Below, one piece after another: positions 34,681 to 44,907 of a DNA stretch of 64,000 nucleotides. Every line of letters begins with the position of its first letter. The first letter of the stretch is position 1. The notes under the pieces were generated by a model. That model saw only the letters and a program-made list of their open reading frames with translations, was not told where the DNA came from and searched no databases. The position numbers were made by a program, and so were the translations under genes. Location: NCBI RefSeq assembly GCF_002086815.1, contig NZ_MVID01000023.1:49586-113585 (forward strand). Direction: 5' to 3'. Source of the DNA: Mycolicibacterium parafortuitum. Its GTDB lineage: Bacteria > Actinomycetota > Actinomycetes > Mycobacteriales > Mycobacteriaceae.

Positions 34681-36144
34681 TCAGAGAGTCAGACCGGGGT
34701 ACAGCGGATTGGCGTCCAGCAGCTCGGATGCGGCGGCGTGCACGCGCTCGGCGACCCCGTCGGCGATCGTGTACTTGGCCTTCGACGGGCCGTTCGGGCC
34801 GGCGGCGGGCTGGGTGTTGCTGAGCACCTCGACGACCAGTTCCGCGACGCGGTCGAACTCGTCGGTGCCGAAGCCACGCGTGGTCAGCGCCGGGGAACCG
34901 AATCGGATCCCGCTGGTGTACCAGGCGCCGTTCGGGTCGGCCGGGATCGCGTTGCGGTTGGTGACGATGCCCGAATCCAGCAGCGCCGACTCGGCCTGGC
35001 GGCCGGTCAGACCGAACGAGGTCACGTCGAGCAGCACCAGATGGTTGTCGGTGCCGCCGGTGACGAGCGCGGCATCGCGCTTGACGAATCCGTCGGCCAG
35101 CGCCTGGGCGTTGTCGGCGACCGCCTGGGCGTACTCGCGGAACGCGGGTTGACGCGCCTCGGCCAGCGCGACGGCCTTGGCGGCCATCACGTGCGACAGC
35201 GGTCCGCCCAGCACCATCGGGCAGCCCTTGTCGACGGCGGGTGCGAATTCCTCGGTGGCCAGCACCAGACCGCCGCGCGGCCCGCGCAGCGACTTGTGCG
35301 TCGTCGTGGTGGTGACGTGGGCGTGCGGCACCGGGTCCTCGTCACCGGTGAACACCTTGCCCGCGACCAGGCCGGCGAAGTGCGCCATGTCGACCATCAG
35401 CGTCGCACCGACCTCGTCGGCGATCTCGCGCATCTTGGCGAAGTTGACCCGGCGCGGATACGCCGAGTAGCCGGCGACCAGCACCAGCGGCTTGAACTCG
35501 CGGGCGGCCGCGGCGACGGCGTCGTAGTCGATGAAGCCGGTCGTGGGATCGGTCCCGTACTGGCGCTGGTGGAACATCTTGCCGGAGATGTTGGGCCGGA
35601 ACCCGTGGGTCAGGTGGCCGCCGGTGTCCAGCGACATCCCGAGCAGCCGCTGGTTGCCGAGCTTGGCGCGCAGCTTCTCCCAGTCGGCCTCGGACAGGTC
35701 GTTGACGTGCTTGGCGCCCATCTCCGCCAGACCGGGGGCCTCGACCCTGGTGGCCAGGATGGCCCAGTACGCGACCAGGTTGGCGTCGATGCCGGAGTGC
35801 GGCTGGGCGTAGGCGTAGGGCGCCCCAAACAGCTCGCGGGCGTGTTCGGCGGCCAGCGCCTCGACGGTGTCGACGTTCTGGCAGGCGGCGTAGAACCGGT
35901 GCCCGACGGTGCCCTCGGCGTACTTGTCGGAGAACCAGGTGCCCATGGTCAGCAGCACCGCCGGCGAGGCGTAGTTCTCGCTGGCGATCAGCTTCAGCGA
36001 ATCCCGTTGGTCGGCAAGCTCTTTACGTGTCGCGTCGGCGACTCGCGGCTCGACGGACTCGATCACCCGCAGCGCGGCCCGATAGGCCTCGCTCGCGGTG
36101 GCGGCGTACTCGGCGCCCTGACCTGAGGCGGACGTGGAAGTCAT
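34681..36144 (-). CDS. glyA: Serine hydroxymethyltransferase, long actinobacterial form
   Basis: The 487-residue PLP enzyme converts serine and tetrahydrofolate to glycine and methylene-THF. It has SDKYAEGTVGHRFYAACQNVD-type N-terminal motif (SDKYAEG then GHRFY), QPHSGIDANLVAYWA, THGFRPNISGK, VDMAHFAGLVAG, and the PLP lysine in TTTTHKSLRGPRGG near residue 284. It carries an extra segment of about 35-40 residues (VEAPGLAEMGAKHVNDLSEA) absent from usual 420-residue SHMTs, as in Streptomyces-type enzymes. Gene position equals Rv1093 (glyA1), but the remembered M. tuberculosis GlyA1 sequence is of the short type, so this may be a replacement or paralogue. Confidence 0.93.
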   Translation of the reverse strand: MTSTSASGQGAEYAATASEAYRAALRVIESVEPRVADATRKELADQRDSLKLIASENYASPAVLLTMGTWFSDKYAEGTVGHRFYAACQNVDTVEALAAEHARELFGAPYAYAQPHSGIDANLVAYWAILATRVEAPGLAEMGAKHVNDLSEADWEKLRAKLGNQRLLGMSLDTGGHLTHGFRPNISGKMFHQRQYGTDPTTGFIDYDAVAAAAREFKPLVLVAGYSAYPRRVNFAKMREIADEVGATLMVDMAHFAGLVAGKVFTGDEDPVPHAHVTTTTTHKSLRGPRGGLVLATEEFAPAVDKGCPMVLGGPLSHVMAAKAVALAEARQPAFREYAQAVADNAQALADGFVKRDAALVTGGTDNHLVLLDVTSFGLTGRQAESALLDSGIVTNRNAIPADPNGAWYTSGIRFGSPALTTRGFGTDEFDRVAELVVEVLSNTQPAAGPNGPSKAKYTIADGVAERVHAAASELLDANPLYPGLTL

Positions 36145-36161
36145 GGTGGTGAGCCTATCGG

Positions 36162-37358
36162 TCAGGCGGCCCGCAACGACGACGGGATCAGCGGCTCGTC
36201 GAGCAGCGTGCCGAACCGTTCGGTCAGCGTGACCCCGTCGGGCCGGGCGTCCAGCCAGCCGCGCAGCAGCCGGTACCCCTCCACATAGGTGCTCGTGTAG
36301 GCCCGCCACAGGGGCGAGGACAGGAACCGCAGCATCTGGCGGGCCCGCTCGTCGTTGACCAGCAGCCATTGCTTCAGGAACGCGACGACGTCGTCGACGT
36401 CGCGGTGTTCGTCGTGCAGCATCAGCGCGGCGTCCTGGCGGACGTCTGCCAGCGCGGCCGTCGCCTCCGAGATCGTCGCCGCGCGCTCACCGTCGAACCG
36501 CAGCCCGAGGTCGGCGTAGATGTCGGAAGCCCAACCGCCCCAATCCGGCCCGACCGCGGCGTAGAGCGCGAGATCGGCCAGCCCCTCGGCCATCAGGCAC
36601 TGCGGGGTGTTGACCAGGAAGATCGTCTGCTCGGCCTGACCCTTGCCCTCGACCAGGCCGGCCTCTTTGCGGCAGTGCTCGGTGTGGTGGCCCGGATAGG
36701 ACTCGTGGGCCACCAGCCGGGGCAGGTTCGACATCTGCTGCTTGAGGTCGGCGTTGACCGCGACGGTCGACTGGTAGTCGCCCTTGTAGTAGTTGAACCC
36801 CGACCACGGCTTGTCGGTCACGACCTCGTAGGTGATGGTCTCGCGGGGCGGCAGCGGGAAGGTCGCGCGCACCCGGTCGCGCAGCGCGCTGGAGAACGCG
36901 TGGATGGCCTCTTCGAGGCGCTCCGGCGGGATCTCCTCGGAAGCGCGGTAGGCCTGGATCCGCTCGGCCAGCGGGCCGGTGCCTCCCAAGGCGTCGTCGA
37001 GCTTGGCGTGGGCCTCCCGGTAGCGGTCCGGATCGCCCTTGCCGATGCGGACGTCGAAGTACGCCTCGACCTCGTCGACGAACCCGACCTCCTCACCGGC
37101 GAATTTGCGGCCCGCGCAGGCCAGGGCACGCAGGTGCGCGCCGACGAACGCGGCGCGCGGCTCCGCCAGCCCGGCGGGCAGTTCGGCGAGCAGCCGCTCG
37201 GCCTGGCGGACCAGATCGGCAGGATCGGGCTGGGGTTCGGAGGCCACGATCTGCCGCAGCGCCGGGTCGCCGGTGAACGAGTCGACATAGCCTTCCTCGA
37301 CCCTGTCGAAGCGCAGCCCGAGCATCAGGTATTCGCGGATCAGCCGGCTTGAATCCAT
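36162..37358 (-). CDS. DUF885-family putative metallopeptidase
   Basis: A protein of about 398 residues, mostly helical, with the DUF885 zinc signature HESYPGHHTEH near residues 215-225 and a downstream MAEGLADLALY whose Glu is the likely third ligand. Relatives resemble M32/angiotensin-converting-type helical metallopeptidases and are often about 550 residues, so this is a short form. No signal peptide. Start ATG 37358 or 37370, both within about 45 bases of the divergent coaA start. Substrate unknown. Confidence 0.78.
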   Translation of the reverse strand: MDSSRLIREYLMLGLRFDRVEEGYVDSFTGDPALRQIVASEPQPDPADLVRQAERLLAELPAGLAEPRAAFVGAHLRALACAGRKFAGEEVGFVDEVEAYFDVRIGKGDPDRYREAHAKLDDALGGTGPLAERIQAYRASEEIPPERLEEAIHAFSSALRDRVRATFPLPPRETITYEVVTDKPWSGFNYYKGDYQSTVAVNADLKQQMSNLPRLVAHESYPGHHTEHCRKEAGLVEGKGQAEQTIFLVNTPQCLMAEGLADLALYAAVGPDWGGWASDIYADLGLRFDGERAATISEATAALADVRQDAALMLHDEHRDVDDVVAFLKQWLLVNDERARQMLRFLSSPLWRAYTSTYVEGYRLLRGWLDARPDGVTLTERFGTLLDEPLIPSSLRAA

Positions 37359-37401
37359 ACCTAGGTCCATGTCTGCATACGCTAACTGCAAGACTGTGCG
37401 C

Positions 37402-38340
37402 ATGGCGCGGCTGAGCGAACCCAGCCCCTACGTGGAGTTCGACCGGACTCAGTGGCGGGCACTGCGCATGTCGACACCGCTGAAGCTGACCGAGGACGAG
37501 CTTGTCCGGCTGCGGGGTCTCGGCGAGAAGATCGACCTTCTCGAGGTCGAAGAGGTCTATCTGCCGCTGGCCCGGTTGATCCATCTTCAGGTCGCGGCCC
37601 GTCAGGCCCTGTTCGCGACGACCGCACACTTCCTGGGCGAACCGCAGCAGAACCCGGACCGCCCGGTGCCGTTCGTGATCGGCGTCGCGGGCAGTGTCGC
37701 GGTGGGCAAGTCGACCACCGCGCGCGTGCTGCAGGCGCTGCTTGCGCGCTGGGAACACCACCCCCGCGTCGACCTGGTCACCACCGACGGCTTCCTGCAC
37801 CCGAACGCCGAGTTGGCCCGGCGGAACCTGATGCACCGCAAGGGTTTCCCGGAGAGCTACGACCGCAGGAAACTGATGAGGTTCGTCACCGCGGTGAAGT
37901 CGGGATCCGACGTCGCCTGCGCGCCGGTGTACTCACATCTGCTCTACGACATCGTGCCGGGTGAGAAGCAGATCATCGAGCACCCCGACATCCTGATCCT
38001 GGAGGGCCTCAACGTCCTGCAGACCGGTCCGGCGCTGATGGTGTCGGACCTGTTCGACTTCTCGGTCTACGTCGACGCGCGTATCGAGGACATCGAGAAC
38101 TGGTACATCTCGCGGTTCCTGTCGATGCGCGAAGGCGCGTTCGCCGATCCGGCGTCGCACTTCCACCACTACTCCACGCTGACCGACGAGGCGGCCGTGT
38201 TCGCCGCCCGCGACATCTGGCATTCGATCAACCGGCCCAACCTGATCGAGAACATCCTGCCGACGAGGCCGCGGGCGACGCTGGTGTTGCGCAAGGACTC
38301 CGATCACTCGATCAACCGGCTGCGCCTGCGCAAGCTCTGA
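37402..38340 (+). CDS. coaA: Pantothenate kinase type I
   Basis: The 312-residue protein matches CoaA (PanK-I): EPSPYVEFDRTQWRALR at the N-terminus, P-loop GVAGSVAVGKST at 94-105, TTDGFLHPNAEL, RKGFPESYD, and PVYSHLLYDIV for pantothenate and CoA-feedback binding. ILEGLNVLQ and a conserved C-terminus HSINRLRLRKL complete it. It phosphorylates pantothenate in the first step of CoA synthesis. ATG 37402 gives MARLSEPSPY as in Rv1092c; ATG 37369 would add 11 residues. Confidence 0.96.
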   Translation: MARLSEPSPYVEFDRTQWRALRMSTPLKLTEDELVRLRGLGEKIDLLEVEEVYLPLARLIHLQVAARQALFATTAHFLGEPQQNPDRPVPFVIGVAGSVAVGKSTTARVLQALLARWEHHPRVDLVTTDGFLHPNAELARRNLMHRKGFPESYDRRKLMRFVTAVKSGSDVACAPVYSHLLYDIVPGEKQIIEHPDILILEGLNVLQTGPALMVSDLFDFSVYVDARIEDIENWYISRFLSMREGAFADPASHFHHYSTLTDEAAVFAARDIWHSINRPNLIENILPTRPRATLVLRKDSDHSINRLRLRKL

Positions 38341-38342
38341 CC

Positions 38343-38744
38343 CTAGAGTCGCCGCAAACCGACGTACTGCACGGTGCCGATCGCCGCGGTGTAGAGCGCG
38401 ATGGCGAGCAGCAGGCCGACACCCCAGCCGGTCAGTGGCCAGATCCCGGCGACCTCGGCGCCGACGAAGCCGACGGTGAACAGCGCGTTCGCGGTGATGG
38501 TCGCGATCGCGCCCGGACGGACGCGGTCCAGCCCGGCGAGCCGGTACACCACCACGCCGTAGACCAGGGAGAAGACGCCGACGCCGTACTGGACCGCGAC
38601 CGGGATTCCGGTCAGCGACGACAGCCAGCCGGCCGCCGCGACGAACGGAATCCCGGTGATGCCGACGAGCACCGCGTCCAGGCGCATCGCGAATCGGAGC
38701 AGTCCGCTGCGGTTGTCGGTGGCGGGAAGTGTGGTTGTGGTCAT
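38343..38744 (-). CDS. Small four-helix membrane protein, paralogue A
   Basis: The 133-residue protein has a polar N-terminus then four transmembrane helices. It is clearly related to the next upstream gene (38831-39247): both have LLRFAMR followed by a Gly-rich helix, LSxLTG, YGVxxYxLA and a final QYLGxRR-like end. The pair arose by tandem duplication. Similarity to DoxX-like or other known families was not seen. Same strand and short spacing suggest one transcript with the 449-residue protein upstream. Confidence 0.72.
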   Translation of the reverse strand: MTTTTLPATDNRSGLLRFAMRLDAVLVGITGIPFVAAAGWLSSLTGIPVAVQYGVGVFSLVYGVVVYRLAGLDRVRPGAIATITANALFTVGFVGAEVAGIWPLTGWGVGLLLAIALYTAAIGTVQYVGLRRL

Positions 38745-38830
38745 CGAACATTCCTTTGTTGAAGGGTTTCCTGGGCGCCGGTACCGGAGTCGACGCCACG
38801 ACCTCGTGTGGCGGCGACTCCGGACCGGGG

Positions 38831-39247
38831 TCATGTGGGGATGCGGCGCACCCCGAGGTACTGCAGCCAGGCGAAGCCCACCGTGACGACGGTGAACGCG
38901 ACGGTCACCGCGACACCGAACGCGGTCAGCGGCAGCAGGCCCGCGGCCAGCACGACAGCGACTCCGATGCTGAACAGGACGCTGCCCGCCAGGACCGTGA
39001 CGCCGGCACGGCGGATGTCGGGCACCCGGGCCAGGCTGTAGAGGGCCACGCCGTAGGCGACCAGAGCGGCGCCGGCGATCCACTCGGCGGTCGCGGTCAG
39101 CCCGGTCAGCCGCGACAACGGGTCGGCGGCCATCGCGACGAAGAGCCCGACGCCGCCGCACACGGTCGCGTCGGCGCGCATCGCGAACCGCAGCAGCTGC
39201 GTATCCGACTGCGGGGCCCGGGGGTGGCGGGTGGTGACGGCGGTCAT
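38831..39247 (-). CDS. Small four-helix membrane protein, paralogue B
   Basis: The 138-residue protein starts at ATG 39247 (MTAVTTRHPRAPQSDTQLLR) and has four predicted membrane helices with QLLRFAMRADATV, LSRLTGLTATAEW, YGVALYSLARV and a C-terminal WLQYLGVRR. It is a tandem paralogue of the 38343-38744 product. It lies 70 bases downstream of the 449-residue membrane protein gene. Function unknown. Confidence 0.72.
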   Translation of the reverse strand: MTAVTTRHPRAPQSDTQLLRFAMRADATVCGGVGLFVAMAADPLSRLTGLTATAEWIAGAALVAYGVALYSLARVPDIRRAGVTVLAGSVLFSIGVAVVLAAGLLPLTAFGVAVTVAFTVVTVGFAWLQYLGVRRIPT

Positions 39248-39316
39248 GTCACCTACGGTGCGCACCGCGCACTGCCAGGTCTGCCCCTGACGCTGCCAGG
39301 TACTGCCAGCCGCAGG

Positions 39317-40666
39317 TCAGCGCGCTGTGACGAGGTTGCTCCGGAGGTCGGTGGCGATCACCCGGGCGGCCGCGTTCTGCCAGTTGTGCAGGGAACGCTG
39401 CGGCACCTCGGTGACGAGCCACTGCCAGGCCCGGCGTGCGACCGGGTCCAGACCGGCCGGTGTCGCGTTCTGGGCGTAGGCCCGCACCCCGGCGACGTAC
39501 GGGAAGTACAGGGAGTTGTAGTGCCGCCACTGCTCGGTGGTGCCGAAATCGGCGCCGTCGCGCGGTTTGAGGTTCGCGATGCGCTCGGCGAGCAGCGCCC
39601 GCAGCTCGTTGGCCCGCTCCAGAGGCTGGTCCGGCGCGCCGCGCCGCTCGAGCCGCTCGTCGATCGTCGGCAGTGCCGTCAGCGGGCTGGCGACGAGCTT
39701 GGACAGATCCCCGAAATGCCCGAGTGCGCGACGGGTGACCCGGACGAACGTCTCCTCGTCCATGTCGTCGAGCGGATTGGCCGACCGCCGCGGCAGCGCC
39801 GCCTCCGTGCCGCGCAGCGCGGCCCGGTCCGCGCGCAGGCCCGGCGATTGCGAGAACACCACCCGGTCCAGCAGTCCGGCCAGTGGGTCGGCCAGCACGT
39901 TGATCGCGATCGCGACGGCGAGCGTGGTGAACACCAGCACCACGAGGGTGGGGCTCTCCCCCGCGGCCGCCAGCGCGACGAGCAGTTGTGCGCCGAACAG
40001 CACCGCGACCACGGTGGTGCCGACGAACGAGCGCAGCATGTCGCGGCGCAGCGCGTGGCCCTCGTCGAACGCGTCGCCGATCGCGACCGCGACCCCGAGC
40101 AGCGCGACGTCGAATCCGGTGGACGCCAACGCCAGCCAGCTCGGCACCAGGCCCAGCGGGATCACCAGGATCGCGTTGCCGAGCGCGAAGAACAGCGTCG
40201 CGATCACGACGAAACCGACGACCGGGCGGGGCTGCGCGCGCCGCAGGACCGCGTGCACCATCGCCCCGAGCGCGGGCACCGACACCGCGGCGAACAGCAC
40301 CCAGTGGCCCAGTCTCAGTGGGCCCTCGACTCCACCCGCCATCCACGCGCCGAGGAACGCGACACCGGCCACCACGCCGACCAGACCGGCCTCACCGGCG
40401 CGGCTGCGCCACGAGTCACGGGGCTGCGAGAGTTCGAGCAGCACCGCGAACCACGCGATCCCGGGCACCGCGACCAGATAGATCTCAACCTGACTGAGGG
40501 TGGCCGAACCGGTCGTGACCCGCACCGCGTCCAGCGCGACCACCAGCGCGAAACCGGTCAGCCCGACCGCGGCACACACCAGCACGGCTTTGCGCGGATC
40601 ACGCGCGAGCAGATACAGCCCTAGCCACCAGCTCAGTGCGAACACGACCGCGGACAGGGCAACCAT
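39317..40666 (-). CDS. Large membrane protein with C-terminal cytosolic region, unrecognised
   Basis: The 449-residue product has about nine hydrophobic helices in the first 265 residues (beginning LSAVVFALSWWLGLYLLA) arranged like a 7TM-type sensory module, with an amphipathic stretch FDEGHALRRDMLRSFVG. The last 180 residues are soluble, with a conserved-looking RRALGHFGDLSKLVASPL and a WRHYNSLYFPYVAGVRAY segment. No kinase, GGDEF or DNA-binding motif was identified. It could be a receptor for the downstream membrane-protein pair; that is inference from order only. Starts at ATG 40666, 14 bases from the uppS-like gene stop. Confidence 0.65.
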   Translation of the reverse strand: MVALSAVVFALSWWLGLYLLARDPRKAVLVCAAVGLTGFALVVALDAVRVTTGSATLSQVEIYLVAVPGIAWFAVLLELSQPRDSWRSRAGEAGLVGVVAGVAFLGAWMAGGVEGPLRLGHWVLFAAVSVPALGAMVHAVLRRAQPRPVVGFVVIATLFFALGNAILVIPLGLVPSWLALASTGFDVALLGVAVAIGDAFDEGHALRRDMLRSFVGTTVVAVLFGAQLLVALAAAGESPTLVVLVFTTLAVAIAINVLADPLAGLLDRVVFSQSPGLRADRAALRGTEAALPRRSANPLDDMDEETFVRVTRRALGHFGDLSKLVASPLTALPTIDERLERRGAPDQPLERANELRALLAERIANLKPRDGADFGTTEQWRHYNSLYFPYVAGVRAYAQNATPAGLDPVARRAWQWLVTEVPQRSLHNWQNAAARVIATDLRSNLVTAR

Positions 40667-40679
40667 GGCCGGCGCTCTC

Positions 40680-41471
40680 TTACCGGCCGTACCGTCGGTG
40701 CCGGGCGCTGTAGTCGCGCAGCGCGCGCAGGAAGTCGACGCGGCGGAACTCCGGCCAGTACGCCTCGGTGAACCACATCTCCGAATATGCGCTCTGCCAC
40801 AACAGGAATCCGGACAGCCGCTGCTCACCCGAGGTGCGGATCACCAGGTCCGGATCGGGCTGGCCGGAGGTGTACAGGTTCTCCGAGATCGCCTCGGCGG
40901 TGACGGATTCGACGAGCTGCTCACCGGTGGCGCCGTTGGCCAGCTCCTTGCTCAGCAGCGCGCGCACCGCGTCGACGATCTCCTGACGCCCGCCGTAGCC
41001 GACGGCGACGTTGACGTGGAATTTCCCGCCGTTGCCGTCGGTGGAGGACACCGCGTCGCGCAGCCGCCTGGCCGGTTCCTGGCCGAGCAGTTCCAGGTCG
41101 CCGACGGTGCGGACGCTCCACTGCTTGGCCGGCGCGCAGATCTCCTCGACGACCTCGGTGATGATCTCGATCAGCGCGGCCAGCTCGTCGGCATCGCGCT
41201 GCAGGTTCTCGGTCGACAGCAGATACACCGTCGCCATCTCGATGCCGGCGTCCTGGCACCAGCGCAACATCTCGGCGATCTTGCGGGCACCGGCCCGGTA
41301 GCCGTAGGCGACGTCGTCGTGACCTGTCTCACGGGCCCATCGGCGGTTGCCGTCACACAGAACGGCAATATGCCTGGGTAGCTCTGATCGCTTGAGCGAC
41401 AACCCCTGACGCAGCCGCAGCTCGTAGAGCCGGTACATCGGCTCCTTGAGGCGCCGCGGAATGAGGTCCAC
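40680..41471 (-). CDS. Short-chain Z-isoprenyl diphosphate synthase (Rv1086 type)
   Basis: The 263-residue cis-prenyltransferase has HIAVLCDGNRRWA with the catalytic Asp40, STENLQRDADEL, NVAVGYGGRQEI and PDLVIRTSGEQRLSGFLLW-type C-terminal motif (PDLVIRTSGEQRLSGF). Rv1086, its close relative, makes Z,E-farnesyl diphosphate that feeds decaprenyl phosphate synthesis for arabinogalactan and peptidoglycan assembly. GTG 41471 matches the Rv1086 start. It is divergent from the hemolysin III gene. Confidence 0.9.
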   Translation of the reverse strand: MDLIPRRLKEPMYRLYELRLRQGLSLKRSELPRHIAVLCDGNRRWARETGHDDVAYGYRAGARKIAEMLRWCQDAGIEMATVYLLSTENLQRDADELAALIEIITEVVEEICAPAKQWSVRTVGDLELLGQEPARRLRDAVSSTDGNGGKFHVNVAVGYGGRQEIVDAVRALLSKELANGATGEQLVESVTAEAISENLYTSGQPDPDLVIRTSGEQRLSGFLLWQSAYSEMWFTEAYWPEFRRVDFLRALRDYSARHRRYGR

Positions 41472-41527
41472 GATAGTCCAGACTACTGTGGCGCACAGTT
41501 GCCCCAATGCCACTCACCGGAGATGAG

Positions 41528-42265
41528 ATGCCGACTTCTCTTGAACCGTGGTACACCGCTGAGCCGGATCGAGAACCCGAGGACTTCCCCGAAGCCGTCG
41601 CCGAGGGCGTCGCGCAGTTCTTCGGTAAACCCCGGCTGCGCGGCTGGATCCACGTCTATTCCGCCGTCATCGCGGTCATCTGCGGAGCCGCGCTGGTGGC
41701 GGTGTCCTGGTCGCTGCAATCGACCCGCGCCGGGATCGCCACGCTGATCTACACACTGACGATCGTGGCGATGTTCACCGTCAGCGGCACCTATCACCGG
41801 GTCAACTGGAAGTCGGTGACCGCGCGTAAATGGATGAAACGCGCCGACCACTCGATGATCTTCCTGTTCATCGCCGGCAGCTACACGCCGTTCGCGCTGC
41901 TGGCGCTGCCCGAGAACGACGGCTGGGTGCTGTTGTGGATCGTGTGGTGCGGCGCGCTGGCCGGGGTCGCACTCAAGATGCTGTGGCCTTCGTCACCACG
42001 CTGGCTCGGGGTGCCGCTATACATCCTGCTGGGCTGGGTCGCGGTGTGGTTCATCGGCCCGATCATGCAGGGCGCGGGGGTGGCCGCGGTGGTGCTGCTG
42101 ATCGTCGGCGGCGTGCTGTACAGCATCGGCGGCGTCCTCTACGCCCTGAAATGGCCGAACCCGTGGCCGGCGACGTTCGGCCACCACGAGTTCTTCCACG
42201 CGTGCACCGCCGTCGCGGCCATCTGCCACTACATCGCGATGTGGTTCGCCGTGTTCTCCGGCTAG
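41528..42265 (+). CDS. Hemolysin III / PAQR family membrane protein
   Basis: The 245-residue protein starts at ATG 41528 (MPTSLEPWYTAEPDRE) after GGAGATGAG and has seven transmembrane helices. It carries the hemolysin III/PAQR signature: an early Glu/Arg-bearing segment, SGTYHRVNW with metal-site His, DHSMIFLFIAGSYTPF, and the last-helix FGHHEFFHACTAVAAICHY with the remaining His ligands. Members are putative zinc-dependent amidases or channels. Corresponds to Rv1085c. Its stop overlaps the convergent KSI-like gene. Confidence 0.9.
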   Translation: MPTSLEPWYTAEPDREPEDFPEAVAEGVAQFFGKPRLRGWIHVYSAVIAVICGAALVAVSWSLQSTRAGIATLIYTLTIVAMFTVSGTYHRVNWKSVTARKWMKRADHSMIFLFIAGSYTPFALLALPENDGWVLLWIVWCGALAGVALKMLWPSSPRWLGVPLYILLGWVAVWFIGPIMQGAGVAAVVLLIVGGVLYSIGGVLYALKWPNPWPATFGHHEFFHACTAVAAICHYIAMWFAVFSG

Positions 42266-42630
42266 AGCTGGGTCAGGTTCTGCGGGCCCCAGTAGGCCTT
42301 CATCGACGTGATCAGGCCGTCGGCGTTGAAGGTCATGATCTCGATCGGCTCGATGCGCATCGCGCCGCCCACCGTGATCGCGAACAGGAACGCGGCCTCG
42401 TGGCCGCCGGCCCGGAACGTCAACAGTTCGGTCTTCACCTCGGCGCCCGAGATGTTGTTGTAGAAGCCCGCGATGGCCTTCCGGCCGATGTGCACCTCGC
42501 CGCCACCGACCGGGTCCTCCAGCGTGGCGTCCTCGGCGTAGAGCGCGGCGACCTCGTCGGCGCTGCCGCTGACGACCGTGTCGAGATAGCGCTGGACAAA
42601 ACCTTGCAGGACATCGGGCTCGAAGCTCAT
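42262..42630 (-). CDS. Ketosteroid-isomerase-like protein (SnoaL/NTF2 fold)
   Basis: The 122-residue protein aligns over its length with bacterial delta5-3-ketosteroid isomerase: RYLDTV with Tyr15 (KSI Tyr14), DATLEDPVG with Asp39 (KSI general base Asp38), and IEPIEIMTFN where KSI Asp99 is replaced by Glu97. The catalytic trio is thus conservatively retained. KSI moves a double bond from delta5 to delta4 in 3-ketosteroids. In a genome with hsd this role is plausible; other small ligands are possible for the SnoaL fold. It lies 12 bases from the DUF255 gene stop in the same orientation side but is transcribed from its own start at 42630. Confidence 0.72.
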   Translation of the reverse strand: MSFEPDVLQGFVQRYLDTVVSGSADEVAALYAEDATLEDPVGGGEVHIGRKAIAGFYNNISGAEVKTELLTFRAGGHEAAFLFAITVGGAMRIEPIEIMTFNADGLITSMKAYWGPQNLTQL

Positions 42631-42641
42631 GACCGGCCACG

Positions 42642-44649
<2,008 letters not shown>

Positions 44650-44666
<17 letters not shown>

Positions 44667-44907
44667 GTTTCGTTCCGTCGGCCGGGTCCTCGGTCGAGGG
44701 GTCGGTGTCTGCGTCCGCGTCGGCGCCGAAGGACTTCGGCAGCTTGCGCAGGTGCCGGTTCATCGACCACACCAGCCCGAAGACGGCCACCAGCAGCAGC
44801 ACCACGATGATCAGCCCGACCGGGCTGGCCTTGCCGAAGTCGGGGCCGGTCTGGCGGGGTTCCTCCTGGGCGAGCAGCTCCATGCCCAGCAACATCAGAT
44901 CACTCAC
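44650..44907 (-). CDS. Small membrane protein (Rv1083 type)
   Basis: The 85-residue protein starts with GTG 44907, overlapping the mca stop (GTGA). It has a short N-terminus (MSDLMLLGMELLAQEEPRQT), one transmembrane helix (LIIVVLLLVAVFGLVWSM) and an acidic Asp/Glu-rich tail. Corresponds to Rv1083, always beside mca; might anchor or modulate the neighbouring enzymes at the membrane, but this is unproven. Confidence 0.82.

Noticed and set aside
33757..36126. A 789-codon open frame on the + strand opposite desA2 and glyA
   Set aside because: It is the high-GC shadow of two strong core genes; its composition (Arg/Gly/Val/Asp runs) has no family pattern and it spans the intergenic gap.
36145..36162. 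Glycine riboswitch before glyA
   Set aside because: Only 17 bases separate the glyA start from the upstream gene, too short for any glycine aptamer.
38729..40624. A 631-codon + strand frame opposite the membrane-protein cluster
   Set aside because: Arg/His/Asp-rich shadow without domains; the - strand frames have consistent membrane helices and start signals.
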